The position numbers and the translations under genes were made by a program. Below, piece after piece: positions 23,339 to 34,458 of a stretch of 64,000 bases of DNA. A model generated the notes under the pieces. It was not told the origin of the DNA, made no database searches, and saw only the letters and a list, made by a program, of their open reading frames with translations. Origin of the DNA: Lumnitzera littorea (Eukaryota > Streptophyta > Magnoliopsida > Myrtales > Combretaceae); assembly GCA_024138015.1 (NCBI GenBank), contig JAMXBB010000011.1, positions 29,130,155 to 29,194,154 of the forward strand. The letters run 5' to 3'. Each line of letters opens with the position of its first letter. The first letter of the stretch is position 1.

Positions 23339-24481
23339 TATTAGATATCTCTCGTACATTTTAATGATAATAAAAAGTGGTAAAAGCTAATGAATTTTTA
23401 AGAATATAGGCTTACAGAAGGATTTTCAAAAAGTTTTATTTCGCAAAATTAAGTTGCATTTAGAAACTTCTTCAGAAGCTTTGAATTGATTAAAAATAGA
23501 CTAGTTTGGAAAATCTTTAGAACGTATTATAAAAGCTTTTATAAGAAGAATCAGTATAATACTTCAAAATTTCATTTAGAAACATAAAAAACAATAGGTT
23601 GATACTCTTCAAAAGCTTGTTTAGAAAGTAAGTCTAGAAGTACGACGTTGAAATTAGTTTTAAATTAGATTCAAATTAATCAAGACCTAACTTCATTAGA
23701 TTGGGTATGTTAGGAAAATATACTTAATCCTATTTTACTCAAGATGAAGTTAAGATCCATGGGATTATCTTTGAGCGATTTAATTTTTGAAAAATCAAGA
23801 TAGACACAAATATGGATAAAAATAAAGTTGAGTCAAATTTTGTAAAAATTCAAAATGAACTTTATTTAGAATTATTTGATAAGGATTATCTCTTCGTTAA
23901 ATTTAAGAAATTTATCTGGTGGTTATGATTTTAAGTATATCTAATCTGAACAAATCAAGGAGAATATATTTTTAAATTCAAAATACTGAGATCTTCTCTA
24001 GAAAATATTTAAGAATTATCTTTTGTAATCTAATAATTAGATAATTATGGAAGCTAAGAATTATCTTTTGCAATCTAATGGTTGGATAATTATGGAAGTG
24101 AAGAAAATTTTCAAATTTTTAGCCGTTGGAAGATTTCAATATAAAAGGAAAAATGATTCAAAACGTTAAGATGCAACTTTAAAGAAAAAAATTTATCATT
24201 ATACAAAAAATCTTGATAAGTTTTTACCTTTTGAAAAATTTCAGAAAATCCTTCAATAGGCAGTAGGCAAAAGGCCGAAGATTTATAAAATCTTTACCTA
24301 ATTTTCTCCTTCCTTACATTCTTTATTAATTGTTGTGCATTGAATCATTAAATTATCACTATTCACCATTATAAGTTTTAAGAGGGGTAATTTTATTTTT
24401 TTTATATTGAAAAGTTTTTAAAAGTTTAAAGATACCAATTCACCCCTCCCTCCCATCTTAATATCTTATACGGGACCAACA
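23339..24481 (+). mobile_element. Copia-type solo LTR 2 inserted in the foldback left arm
   Basis: Starts TATTAGATATCTC followed by TTTTAATGATAATAA, which aligns with the start of LTR 1. It ends ACCAATTCACCCCTCCCTCC then GGGACCAACA, a recognisable plant Copia LTR end. Flanks TACAC (23334-23338) and TATAC (24482-24486) differ at one base and could be the target duplication. It is about 1.1 kb, shorter than LTR 1. The two LTRs have different target duplications, so they are separate insertions rather than the two ends of one element. Confidence 0.7.
24011..24100 (+). repeat. 45-bp tandem duplication within Copia LTR 2
   Basis: AAGAATTATCTTTTGTAATC at 24011 recurs as AAGAATTATCTTTTGCAATC at 24056. 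The two units differ at about five bases. Confidence 0.9.
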
Positions 24482-24743
24482 TATACATACATAATGTAAT
24501 AAATGTATATACATGTGTATTCATTGCAATTTAGATAAAAAAAATTTATAATAATTAGAAAAATAAAAAAAAGAGAGAGAAAAAAGGTTAGAAAAATAAA
24601 ATAAATAAAATTTGTTCTAGCCACCCCAATAACAAAAGTGGCATAAATGACTAGAAGGAAGTGGTGGGTTGTGATTTACATACTAAAGTAGGTTGAATCA
24701 ATTTACTACTGGTTGTTGGTGGTTGCCCATCCCCCTTATAAGG

Positions 24744-24759
24744 GTAGGTGGCCACCTAC
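24744..24759. repeat. 16-bp perfect palindrome at the foldback centre
   Basis: GTAGGTGGCCACCTAC. A related palindrome TGGGTGGCCACCCA at 1671-1684 lies in a similar context (AATAAGAGTAGGTGGG against TATAAGGGTAGGTGG), suggesting a second, truncated core of the same family near 1.65 kb. Confidence 0.85.
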
Positions 24760-25495
24760 ATCTCAAATTAAAGAAAAAGAAAAAGAAATAAAGCGAAACC
24801 AACTGGTTTCCAATTAGGTTGCATGACTCAACTGAAACCAATTATGGTCTACATTATTTTTTCTTAAATACTTGGCTACCCTTGAAAATGGGGTTAGGCA
24901 GTCACTTACGGCTAATGGAGAGTTGATTCAACTTACTTCAGTAGGTAGGTTGCCATTTTCCACTTTCTTTTGGCCATTTTGACCACTCCAAGGTTAGAAG
25001 ATAGTTGAAATGATTTTCTTTTTCTAAGTTTTTTTCCTTATTTTTTATTTTAAATTTTTTTTATTAAAATTATAAAAAATATATATGTACATATATATAT
25101 TTATTATTTGATTTTTTCATTTTTAATTTTCCAAAATTTTATTATTTTCTATTTTTAAAATATTTTACTATATTAAATATTTAATAAAAGTACGTGAATT
25201 GATTAGAAAGTGCCATGTGTCATAGTTAATGCAAAAGTTAACAGTAAACTAATAAAAAACTTATTTTAAAACTTTTGTAAACATTAATGACTTACTAAAT
25301 TTGTACTTTTTCTATTGATCAATAAAAAATTGCCATGTATAATAGTTAATAGAAAAGTTAGCAACAACTGACGCAGGACATATTTGAAAACTTTTATAAA
25401 CATTGAGGATTCAAATAGAATTTTTAGAATGTTCATAACTTGAATAGAAAATGTACAAAAGTTTGAGTTCTAAATTTGTAGTTTTCTCAAGAAAA

Positions 25496-25812
25496 ATAAA
25501 AGGGATAATACCAAAACCACTAAAAAAAATTAATTTTGTTTTTAAATTTATTTCTTAAATTTAAAGTTGTTAAATATTATAGTTAGTTGAACTTTTACTT
25601 GTTAAAATATATGCTTAAAGTTTGTGTTGCTAAACTTTATACCCCATTAAATTTTTATTTGTCACTCTAACTATTAGAAGGAACAAATACAATTTTTTGG
25701 TGTATGAAATTATCTCCAAAAGAAATGTAATTATACTAAATTAATGAAAATGTAAAAGAACAAACAAAGTTCTAAGTCTATTTTATCAAAGAAAATTTCT
25801 TACAAAGACTCT
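25496..25812. other. spacer between foldback element and LINE
   Basis: AT-rich with no recognisable coding. It could include 5' UTR of the downstream LINE, but nothing shows this directly. Confidence 0.4.
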
Positions 25813-27610
25813 ATGTTAACAAATATCCTTGGTGTGTATGCAATTTTTTTCTTCTTTTTTGGAGAATCCAGTACATCAAACAATATGGTAGGGATAATGG
25901 ATGATCAATTACATACAGCTAATCTTGAACCATCACAAAATAGAGATGATGGAATTCGAGTAGTTTCTTTCTCAAAAGAAGAAGAGTCCATCATTTGTGC
26001 TCCATAGGGATATACTTTAATTTTGAAATTAATATGAACATAGGTTTCAAAGCCATAGAAAATAGATTAAAAACCCTTTGGAAAGGAGTTCTAGTTTCTA
26101 AGTTGATTCATGTTGTTTTTGGGTGGGGTGTGGGTAGCAACTTTTGATTGAATAAAGGATCTTAATTGGATTATCCAACATGGTCCATGTTTTATCAATG
26201 GATGTTTCTAGGTGATTAAGAAATGGGTTCCAAATTTTTTATCATCCCTAGTGAAATTGAAATCTATTAGAGTTTAGGTACGTATCCAAGAGTTACCAAT
26301 GGAGTATTATTCACCAATAGCTACATGAAAATTTAGGAAGACAATTGGTTTAGTATTTTGTTTTGACACTTAAACTATTAGGATGGAAAGAGGCAAGTTC
26401 ATGTGAATTTGTCTTCAAATAAATATTAATATCCCTCTTGTACATATAAAATCATCTATCATATTGCTTACAACTTTTAGTATGAGGGATTACTAGATTT
26501 GTGTGCAACATGTCGATGTGTTGGTCACAATAAATTTATATGGCAAAACAATAAGGAGAAAGCAATGGAAGAATTGCAGGGTGAAAATTTAGGGACTAAG
26601 ACAGAGTAGGAGACAAGAGATAAAGCAATTGACAATATTGTTGGTAGTGAAGTTACCAAGAAGGTGATAGAAATTAGGGGGGACCATAAGGCCCCTGAAA
26701 TCATGGAAGTTAAGGAGACATTACCAAATGATAAAGATTTATCAAAGAATGAACATGGGAAAGACTCTTATGTAGATTGAATAAAGGTTGAAAATTAACA
26801 AGGAGAGGAAATAAGAAATTAAATAAGGGCATCTTTAGAAAAGGAAAGCAAAAGGAGGGAATAAGAAGAGAGGAAATAGTAAATGAAAAATTTTATTCTA
26901 CTTTAAGGGAGAAAATGGAAAGTAAATCATCATTAAAGAGTCTTACTAATAAGCAAGTAATATCAAGAAAGGGTGCAACGGTGCAAGAGGTAGATGGAAT
27001 TAACTAAAGTGGGAGAGAGAAACCAAACGGCATGGGTCAATCAACATCAGAATGTATAATGTTGACTATTTAGATACCTAGTCAAAGGAGTACCAAAGTT
27101 ATTCAAACTAGAGGAATGAAAATGTGCAAGCAAAGGAAAAAATCAATTAAAGAATTGGTGAGAGAGAAAGGAAGTATGTTATTAAATCCAATTCAACATT
27201 CAAATCCTTCACCTAGCATCCCATCTTTCAACATTGAACTCAAATGCAATAGCTTGGATCTTCTCAATCCAAAACTCAATGCTAAGAGTGATTGTCAAAT
27301 TGGTGTTACAATAGAGAATTCTAAACACTTGGGTACATTCCAACACCATCCCAACCATGATGTTCAAAGTCACTCATCCCCAGGCAAGACTTTATACACT
27401 AGCTCTAAGACAGATAGTATTAACACTAAAGGAGGGATTCTTGAGTGTGCAAACATTAAAATGGGTAACTTATCTATTCCTAGCCAACATGATGGGGAAA
27501 TGGAGGTTAACAATTCAAGCGTTAGTCAATGTATGGCTTCATTAACCTATCATCCTAATGCCATCACATGTAATTCCAATGGTAATGATGTTGACAAAAG
27601 TAAATGTTAA
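25813..27610 (+). pseudogene. LINE ORF1 (DUF4283-like gag with CCHC-type knuckle)
   Basis: Nucleic-acid binding ORF1 of a plant L1 LINE. After an N-terminal frame at 25813-26007, the DUF4283-type region follows with many stops: LNWIIQHGPCFINGCFL resembles '..l..GPW...g..l' at 26160-26210. YEGLLDLCATC..VGHNK at 26480-26545 matches the knuckle 'YEGLP..C..CG..GH', with the final Cys apparently replaced by Trp. A polar, low-complexity linker follows. Its longest open part is 27116-27610 (164 residues, Asn/Ser/His-rich). This tail is normal for LINE ORF1 C-termini and carries no domain of its own. Confidence 0.75.
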
Positions 27611-27794
27611 TGAATGGATGTTTCCATCATGGGATGTAGCAGCCACAATGATGGGCATCCCAATAAGATCATGTTGTTACATGTGGAGATAATGTAATTT
27701 CTCTAAGTGAGGCTACAAACACTAGTAGTTCACCCATGGTATAAGATGAATGCCATGATGATGGATTCTTCCGCAATGATTCAAAATGAAATGG

Positions 27795-28100
27795 TGGTGA
27801 GAAGACAACTTTTAAGGTCTTATCTTGGAATGTCTATGGTATAAACTTGATAGCAAGAAGAAACGTTATTTCAGTCTCAATTGATTGTCATACACCAAAT
27901 GTGATTTGTCTTTTGGAAACTAAATTGGATCAAGGAAATTCAATGGCCCTTCAATAAGCTTTAGGGCTATAACATATGCTATGTACTGAAGCTATAGGTT
28001 AAAGTGGTAGAATTATTGTGCTTTGGAATTCAAACTATGCAAACATTGCCCATGTATATGTCAGAACTCATGATATTACTATGCAAGTGCAGGTTCTCAT
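27795..28100 (+). pseudogene. LINE ORF2 endonuclease N-terminus (truncated)
   Basis: Apurinic-like endonuclease start of ORF2. FKVLSWNVYGINLIARRNV matches the 'lsWNvrGl' opening, PNVICLLETKLD matches 'p.i..L.ETK' with the catalytic Glu, and 'A.G.SGRIIVLWNS' matches 'A.G.sGGi.vlW'. A TAA stop interrupts the last motif. Similarity ends near 28,095, just before the LTR of element C. Confidence 0.82.
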
Positions 28101-28124
28101 TTTTCTTTAACTTGGACTATAACA

Positions 28125-28880
28125 TGATAGGAATCAGACCAATGGACCCTTCACCTAAGCTTGAGTATGAGGACTGGAAAGCATGGTGAGGTGAGTTCTC
28201 TCTTTTTACCCTACAATTGATGAGTCTGAGCAATTGCAGTCTGTCAACCTAGTATCCTGTCTGAGCTGAAGCCTCTTGTATCTATCAATAGTCTTTAGTT
28301 GCCAACCATAGAAGCATTCAGACAATAGCTTAGCCGACCTGACTATCTATCCAGCCAACTTGAATATGAATTACTCTAAGCAAGTTCAAGCTAAACTCAC
28401 CTTAGAAGAACCCCCAGTCTTGCTTGACACCTCTGCTCAATAGTCACCAGTGTAATTGTACAATTTGTCTATTTTTGGCTTGGTGTACAACCACTGGTCA
28501 TCCAATACGTGTTTGAACACCCTTTATGATAGAATCTTCCTTATAAAATGGATGCTTTTCTTAATTCTCTCTTTATGCCCTTTTCCAATCTTTATACATT
28601 ACTTATTTAAGACTTTACCTTTTAAAGTCATTTCCATTTGTAGCTGTTGTCATAATATTTCGAGTATAAATACCTATTATAAAGGTCATTGCATTATCAT
28701 TAGGTATTGAATATACTACATTGCCTTTGTTCCTGAGCATTCATTTTTGCTTACTTCACTCTTATCTTAACCCTTAAGTAAAGCTAGGAGGTGAGTATCC
28801 TTATTAGACCAACTCATGCATCATATTGAGTTGAGCTGTAAGCCCCTAGTAGTCTCCTTGTGCATAACATCCTTGGATAT
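28125..28880 (+). repeat. left part of the 5' LTR of element C
   Basis: Begins with the LTR terminus TGATAGGAATC. At 28669-28680 it has a TATA-like GAGTATAAATACC followed by a pyrimidine-rich leader, the layout of an LTR promoter and R region. Minus-strand integrase coding of element A starts at about 28,890. The exact junction between the two is uncertain by tens of bases. Confidence 0.6.
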
Positions 28881-28889
28881 ATTAATCTT

Positions 28890-29400
28890 AGAGTCTTCCA
28901 AAAATAGCTTAAGAATTTTATATCTTTATCTAAAACAATGGTTTATAACACTCCTTGTAGTCTGACAACTTTATGCAAAAACAAGTCAATAATATATAAA
29001 GCATCGTTAGTTCGATAATATGTGATAAAGTATGCCATTTTGCTTAAGCAGTCCATTATAACAAAGATTCAATCTTTTCTTTTGGATGTCCTGGGCAACC
29101 CTAGGACAAAGTTCATGCTAAGGTTAGCCTATGGTGAGGTTAATGTAGGTAAAAGGCATATACTCTCTGTGTAGCTCTCTTTTTCCTTTTCTCTTAGCCC
29201 TTTTGCACACTTCACAACTATTGAGTATCTTACAGATATCCTTAGCCAAACTAGGCTGGTAATTCTCTTTCAATTGGTTGGCTATTTTATCTCTCTAAAA
29301 TGACCAGATAATCCATCACTATGAGCTTTTCTAACCAACAGCTCACAAGTGGAATAGCTTAGTATACATAACCTCCTTTCCTTGAATAGATAGCCATCTT
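28890..29400 (-). pseudogene. element A integrase (zinc-binding region and partial core)
   Basis: On the minus strand, 29400-29210 fits an integrase H2C2 region (AHSDGLSGHF, and later KCAKG). The core follows with MNFVLGLPRTSKRK, then IMDCLSKMAYFI (first Asp), and LDKDIKFLSYFWKTL (second Asp region). It stops at KTLRLI, before the catalytic Glu. Frames change several times. The chain that normally follows (HPQtDGQTE) is absent, marking truncation against the LTR of element C. Confidence 0.78.
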
Positions 29401-29899
29401 TAACATAATATCCTCCAACAACTCCTTCTTTACACTACTTAAGAATAGGACTAAAATGGAGGTCATGAGCATAATACTTAGTGATAAGTGAAAATCCCAA
29501 TAATTTTGTCTACAAGGTAGTCAGTAAAGTTTATCGACATGACAAGGTATCTACGACTACATTGGCACTACCCTTCTTTTATTAGATCACAAAGGAGAAA
29601 CCTTCCATAAATTTAAGCACTTAGCTTACCTTTTCAAAAGTTTGTTCTAACTTCTGAGATGCCTTAATGATTCATGGTCAATGTAAATTACAAACTTTCA
29701 TGGTAATAAATAGTGTTGCCAGACAGTAAGAGTTTAGAAAAGAGAGTATACTTCTTTTTCATATACAGAATAGCTTAGTGTTGTACCACTGAGCTTCTCA
29801 CTATGGTACATAACTAGTCGTCATTCTTACATCAAGACTGCACCAATGTCAATACCTAATGTATTGCATTCCAATTCAAAGTGTTTATCAAAATCTGGT

Positions 29900-30900
29900 A
29901 AGGATAGGACAGGAGTAGTAGTGAGCTTCTCTTTGATCTCCTTAAAGCTCTATTCAACTTGATCATTCCATCAGAATCCTTTACTCTACTTTATTAGCTT
30001 GGTTAAGATGGCTACAATTGTACTAGAGTTTTTAATGAATCTTCAATAAAAAGAAGCAAAATCATGAAAACTTCATCCTTCAGTAACATTCTTTGGCATC
30101 GGCTACTCTAAGATAGCTCAAACCTTTTCCTTATCTACTACTCAAATTCCTTCTCTAGATATTATGTACCTAAGAAAGATAACTTCACTTTAATAGAACA
30201 AACACTTCTTCAGGTTTCCATATAACTTTTTAACTTATAAAATGTTAAAAACAACTTAGAGATGTTGAACATGGTTATTCAAGTCAACATTATATACTAA
30301 TATGTCGTCGAAGTACACAACCACACATCTTTTTGATCAATGGATGCATCACATGGTTTATAAGCCTCATAAATGTGCTCAATGCATTTATAAGTTTGAA
30401 TGGCATAACCAACCATTCATAAAGACCATGCCTTGTCTTGAAAGTAGTCTTCCATTCATCACCAAGCCTCATGTGAATTTGGTGGTAGCTACTTTGTAGA
30501 TCAATCTTCATGAATATTTGAGCACCATCTAACATGTCATTAAGCCTCGGTATTAGGTATTTATACTTGACAGTAATTTAGTTGATTACTTAGCTGTCGA
30601 TACATATATGCCATGAACTATCCTTCTTTAAGAATAATAGAGCTAGTATAACATAAGGACTCATGCTTTCCCTTACATAACCTCACTCTATCAATTCATC
30701 CACTTGCTTTTTCAACTTGGCAACCTGCTTAGCATTCATTCTATAGGCAGGTTGGCATGGTAGGGCTGCACCTAATTGTAGATCAATACAATGTTCTATG
30801 CTTTGGACTAGGGTAATCCCTTAGGCAACTCTTAAAGGAGCAGGTCAAAAAATTCATCAATTAATCTTTAGATCTCATCAGGAACATCTTCTAGATTTCT
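29900..30900 (-). pseudogene. element A reverse transcriptase
   Basis: Gypsy-type reverse transcriptase. The frame at 30535-30290 (minus) has LDGAQIFMKIDLQSSYHQI, DEWKTTFKTRHGLYEWLVMP and FKLINALSTFMRL. The catalytic box YFDDILVY is intact but in another frame at 30315-30301, after CVVV, so a frameshift lies just upstream of the active site near 30,330. Upstream blocks continue to about 30,900 with stops. The active-site Asp pair is preserved by sequence but cannot be translated with the rest. Confidence 0.85.
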
Positions 30901-31049
30901 CATCTCCAACAATTTTCTAATTAATAAGAACATAGGCTCATCGGTCTTTTCAGTAGCTCGAAGCTCTCTTCAACTCATCACTAAAGCTTTCTTCTTACTA
31001 TCTTGGGATAGCTGGTTATGGGTCTCATTCACTTTGGTGGTTATCATGG

Positions 31050-31420
31050 GTTACAGCATAATCATCTTCCCATCCTTGACAATGGCATATGTGCTCTTAT
31101 ATCTATTGTGAATAATATGTCGGTTGAATAACAAAGGTGGTCTAAGTAACAGATGTAAAGGTCCCATGGGAACAACATCACACACCATTTCGTCCCTATA
31201 CACATTCTTAACACTAAACAGCACAGATACTTATTCTGTAATGTGCAGAGTACCCTTATCATGAAGCCGGTGTAGCTTGTGAGGTCAGGGGTGCTTAGAG
31301 TTAGTAGTCCTAACCTTTACACAAAAGACTGTGTAATGACGATACAACTTCCTCCATCTACATTGATGGTGCACAACTACCCTTTGATGGTATACTTTGT
31401 ATAGAATAAATTCTCTCTCT
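31050..31420 (-). pseudogene. element A protease region
   Basis: Retropepsin region between gag and RT. In one minus frame CTINVDGGSCI shows the D-x-G motif as DGG, where the family has DSG or DTG. In the adjoining frame DVVPMGPLHLLLRPPLLFNR and YAIVKDGKMIML match the 'DVvPM..hiLLGRPW.fdr..' and '..dGk.i.L' blocks. The two blocks are in different frames, so at least one frameshift lies between them. Confidence 0.7.
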
Positions 31421-31599
31421 AATCTTCTTTAAAGCTCAATAAGGAGCTCACCACTCGTCTCAATACTAGGATCATCACTTCTCTCTAGTTAGCATAGACA
31501 CAGCTCTCCTCTTCCTCCTTAGCCTCAACTTTTCTAATATTCTTCTCTTCTTCTAGCTTACTCTTGTCGGTACTATCCATTACATCTCCTTAAAGCATC

Positions 31600-32800
31600 A
31601 TGGCATGTTAGTTTGGACACTCAGTAGCTATGTATTAAAAAACCTAAGCATTTAAAGCACTTCACTTTGCTTATCTTCCATCTAGAGTTCTATCCCTTCT
31701 CCCATGTCCTCGAGGTTAACGTATCCTTAGCTCGGCTTTACTGGCTTGCTTGGCTATTATTAGGTCTGTCATATCTTTTGTTGGCTTGGCATGAGTAGGT
31801 CAACGTGGAATAAGGGCTTGGAAAAATGTCGGCCTAGGTTAGTTCGAAGCATTTCTACTTTTCAATCTTCTGTGCCACCTTAATGGCTTCTTCTAATGTA
31901 TAGAACCTTTGTACTTCTACAATGTTATGAATCTCATATTTAAGTCCAAAAATGAACCTTGACACCATGTGAGCTTCAAGTTCATCTATGTCAGCTTAGA
32001 TCATCAACATCTGAAATTCTCTCACATAGTCATCGACAAATCAGCTTCCTTGCCAAAGTTCCTACAACTTTGCAAATGTATCCTGCAGATAGGTCTTGGG
32101 TACAAACCTTCCCCACAGCAATCTCTTCATCTCTTCCTAAGTCTGGACACATCGTCTTCCATCTCTTACTCTAGTTACATTCAAATTTTTCTACTATATG
32201 GTAGCATATCTAGAAAATTCAAGTACAGCAAGTTATACTTTAATGGTATTAGTGTATCTATAGTAGTTAAACACTTTCTTTACTTTCTCTTTCTACTCTA
32301 AATATTCATCTAGATCACCACTACTATTAAAGGGTAGGATCTAAACCTTGACATTGTTTAGTCTTCGAGGAGCTCGATATTCTCGCTCTTGTACTTAATA
32401 ATATTCAATCTCTTCTTCTTCCTCTTCATATTCTTTTGCATCTACTTCCTCATCATCCTCCTCTATCTCTTCTAACTCTAATTGTCATTGAGCAACTCGG
32501 TCTACGACTCTTCTAACTTGATGGGGTTGAATTGGGCAATTAGCTCAGCCACCTTAGCCATATTGTCTCTCAGGAACATTCTCCAGTGGATTATGATGTG
32601 GTATACCTTGTGGTTGCTGTCTATTGACTTACATCATGGTAACCAGACTTTCAACAAGGTTAGTAAGCCTGTCAAGCTTATCATCGACTGACCCAAGAGT
32701 GTTACTACCATGTTAACCTTGACTAACATGAGCACCACTACTTTAGTCACCAATAATACCTTGAACACTAACATAAGGTAATACTTCTCTAATAAATTAA
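31600..32800 (-). pseudogene. element A gag
   Basis: Retrotransposon gag on the minus strand. Blocks fit the gag family: MKRLLWGRFVPKTYLQDTFA, then VDDYVREFQMLMI, then MVSRFIFGLKYEIHNIVEVQ and FYTLEEAIKVAQKIEK. The CCHC knuckle follows at about 31660-31630 (KCFKCLGF), after which a frameshift separates the remaining His and Cys. Several stops are TAG or TGA at family Gln or Arg positions. Plus-strand frames over this region are antisense shadows. Confidence 0.75.
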
Positions 32801-33118
32801 CAACACAATACACAACAAACACTTTTACTCACTACCAAAAACCTTATTAACACACTCTAACAACTTCAATCACCCAACATTCACTTGAAGACAATGGAAA
32901 TGAACTTGCTTCGTTTTCATAATGAAAAATAGAGTATAACATAGTAACAATAGGAACTACACTTGCCAACACATGAACCTCCACTTTATAACTCATAACT
33001 TTAAAACTTCACACAAACATACTGCAACAACTACAAAAGGAACACAGTAAACACTAATAGCAAACACAAACTAAAACTTCACTATAACTTCACATACTCT
33101 CTTTTGGAACCATGATTA

Positions 33119-33126
33119 GATACCAA
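33119..33126 (-). other. primer-binding site of element A
   Basis: TTGGTATC on the minus strand directly follows the LTR end ..GCTTCA. The next bases (TAATCATGGTTCC) look like a decayed AGAGC..GGTTCC, as expected for an initiator-methionine tRNA primer site. Confidence 0.65.
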
Positions 33127-33950
33127 TGAAGCTGATGTGTCTCTGGGGTCATATACATGGAGAAACATCATAACAAATGAGAACCAAAAGAAAGTAAAAG
33201 GGTTTAGCAAATCTAAGCATCTACCAATCGGATATGATGCACCAATTGACCCTACTTAGCCTATAATTTGCCAGATATGACTCATTGGTCCGAACTATAG
33301 GGTCACTCGTTACTGCTCTTTGCTAAAGGGAATAGATAAGAGTTAAGATAGAGTGAGAAAACTTGGGTTACTCAAGAAAGAAACTGGTAATATTCAATAA
33401 TGCAATGATGTGTCTATGTACAAGTAAATGGGGTTTATATACTAGCCCTACTAGAGTTATAAGGAATACATAGAAAAGACAAAAGGGTAATTTATAAATA
33501 AAATATACTAAAAAGGGTAAAAAGAACAAAGAATATTTTGTACGGAAAGAGTAAGGAATCTTTAGAATGTCATGCTAAAAGACACATGTTAAGGGGTAGT
33601 TGTAGGCTTGCAGTGTGGTTAACTAAGTTGTAACTAATGATAAGGCCACTTAGTAGTCGTAGGATCTTGGTTAGACAAAGTTAGAAGGGTATCCTTAGTC
33701 AAAGGTGACTTAGTTAGGTTTAGGTCAAAGCTTAAGCTATGAGGAGCACTCTAATCCTTTCTTGGTGTGGTATCTTTGTAGATTGGCTTGGATAGAGGTT
33801 TGATGCTGATTAGCTCAAGAGTTGTTTGGATCATAGTATGAGCTTGGCAATAGATATGGCTATTTAGCTAGTTGGCATGCACGCTAGACAAGATTGCTTG
33901 GCAGCTTGGAAACTATGCTAGAACTTAAGAGAGTTCAGTGCTCAAGTTGA
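33127..33950 (-). repeat. 5' LTR of element A (outer edge uncertain)
   Basis: Ends at 33127 with CA next to the PBS. A TATATAAAC promoter-like motif occurs on the minus strand near 33,440. The inner 190 bp resemble the LTRs of element B. The outer part merges with the remaining LTR of element C (which ends at 34085) without a boundary that I could place. Confidence 0.55.
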
Positions 33951-34088
33951 CAATAGTGTAAAAGATGGAGATTAGAATAGGAATCCTCATCTAGAATGGA
34001 GTTTTGAGCTAGTATTCTCCATGTGAGTCCTTGTAGTCCTCTAGCTCAATTGCATGTGAAGAGTATGATGAGTTGATTCCTATCAATC

Positions 34089-34100
34089 TTGATATCAGAG
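34089..34100 (+). other. primer-binding site of element C
   Basis: TTGATATCAGAG follows the LTR end CCTATCA after three bases. It is one base away from TTGGTATCAGAG, the usual initiator-methionine primer-binding site, which is also present in element B at 36936. Confidence 0.75.
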
Positions 34101-34458
34101 TGGAGGTTCGTTTGGGTAACTTTCTATTCAATTGTGATTGTTATTGTATAGTGTATAGTATCGTTGTCAAGTGTGATGTGAATACAAAAGGGATTAGTTT
34201 TAAGTGTTTTGGAGAGTATTTGAAGTTTTGTTATTGTTGTGAGACCTTTGTTGTGAAATACTTTGTTTTTCCTTGTTTTGAGCATACAAGAATGGAGTAG
34301 ATTTCAACTAGGCTTATAATTCTTTGAAGTAACTGTTGTGTTCATAGTTAGTTTAAACTTTTGTATGGAAAAGTGTATGTGTAAGTTGTTTGGCTTGAAA
34401 AGGAAAGTATCTATTGTTTTGAGGATTCTAAGTTTGTTATTGAGTTATATTGAAGAGA

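Larger units (their letters stand above)
21460..25495. mobile_element. large foldback DNA element split by two Copia LTRs
   Basis: After removing the LTRs at 21676-23070 and 23339-24481, the left arm (21460-21675 + 23071-23338 + 24482 to about 24715) is an inverted copy of the right arm (about 24910-25495). Matching pieces include ACTCAACC.TTTTTGTACATT against ACTCAAACTTTTGTACATT, ATTTGAATCCTTAACGTTT against ATTTGAATCCTCAATGTTT, and near the centre AAGTAGGTTGAATCAA against TTGATTCAACTTACTT. Each arm holds two related units of about 170-180 bp with the phrase 'GTTAACTTTT.CATTAACTAT'. The centre has a 16-bp perfect palindrome. There is no coding capacity. Superfamily is unknown; arms of about 600-700 bp fit a MULE-type or foldback element. 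Outer ends are approximate. Confidence 0.75.
25813..28124 (+). mobile_element. L1-type LINE 1, interrupted at its endonuclease
   Basis: A plus-strand non-LTR retrotransposon of the plant L1 type. It holds an ORF1-like gag region with zinc knuckle, followed at 27.8 kb by the first part of ORF2 (endonuclease). Coding similarity stops at about 28,095. At 28,125 the sequence switches to an LTR start (TGATAGGAATC), so the rest of ORF2 has been separated or lost. Numerous stops occur throughout. Confidence 0.82.
28880..33950 (-). mobile_element. Ty3-gypsy element A (minus strand), nested in the LTR of C
   Basis: A gypsy element whose order on the minus strand is LTR, PBS, gag, protease, reverse transcriptase, RNase H region, integrase. 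The LTR inner end ..GCTTCA is at 33127, followed by the PBS TTGGTATC (33126-33119) and then decayed AGAGC-like bases and GGTTCC. The inner part of the LTR (33150-33340, reversed) is related to the LTRs of element B (CTTTAGCAA, ATCATATCCG, TTTGCTAAA). Coding stops inside the integrase core near 28,890 and no 3' LTR was found, so A is 3'-truncated. The outer edge of its 5' LTR lies somewhere in about 33,800-33,960. The RT sequence fits the chromovirus-like branch, an inference from motifs only. Confidence 0.72.

Noticed and set aside
34075..34100. Reading 34085 as the start of the minus-strand LTR of element A (TGATAGGAATC on the minus strand)
   Set aside because: The same 11 bases start a plus-strand LTR at 28125 and a plus-strand PBS follows at 34089, so they fit better as the two ends of the LTR of element C.
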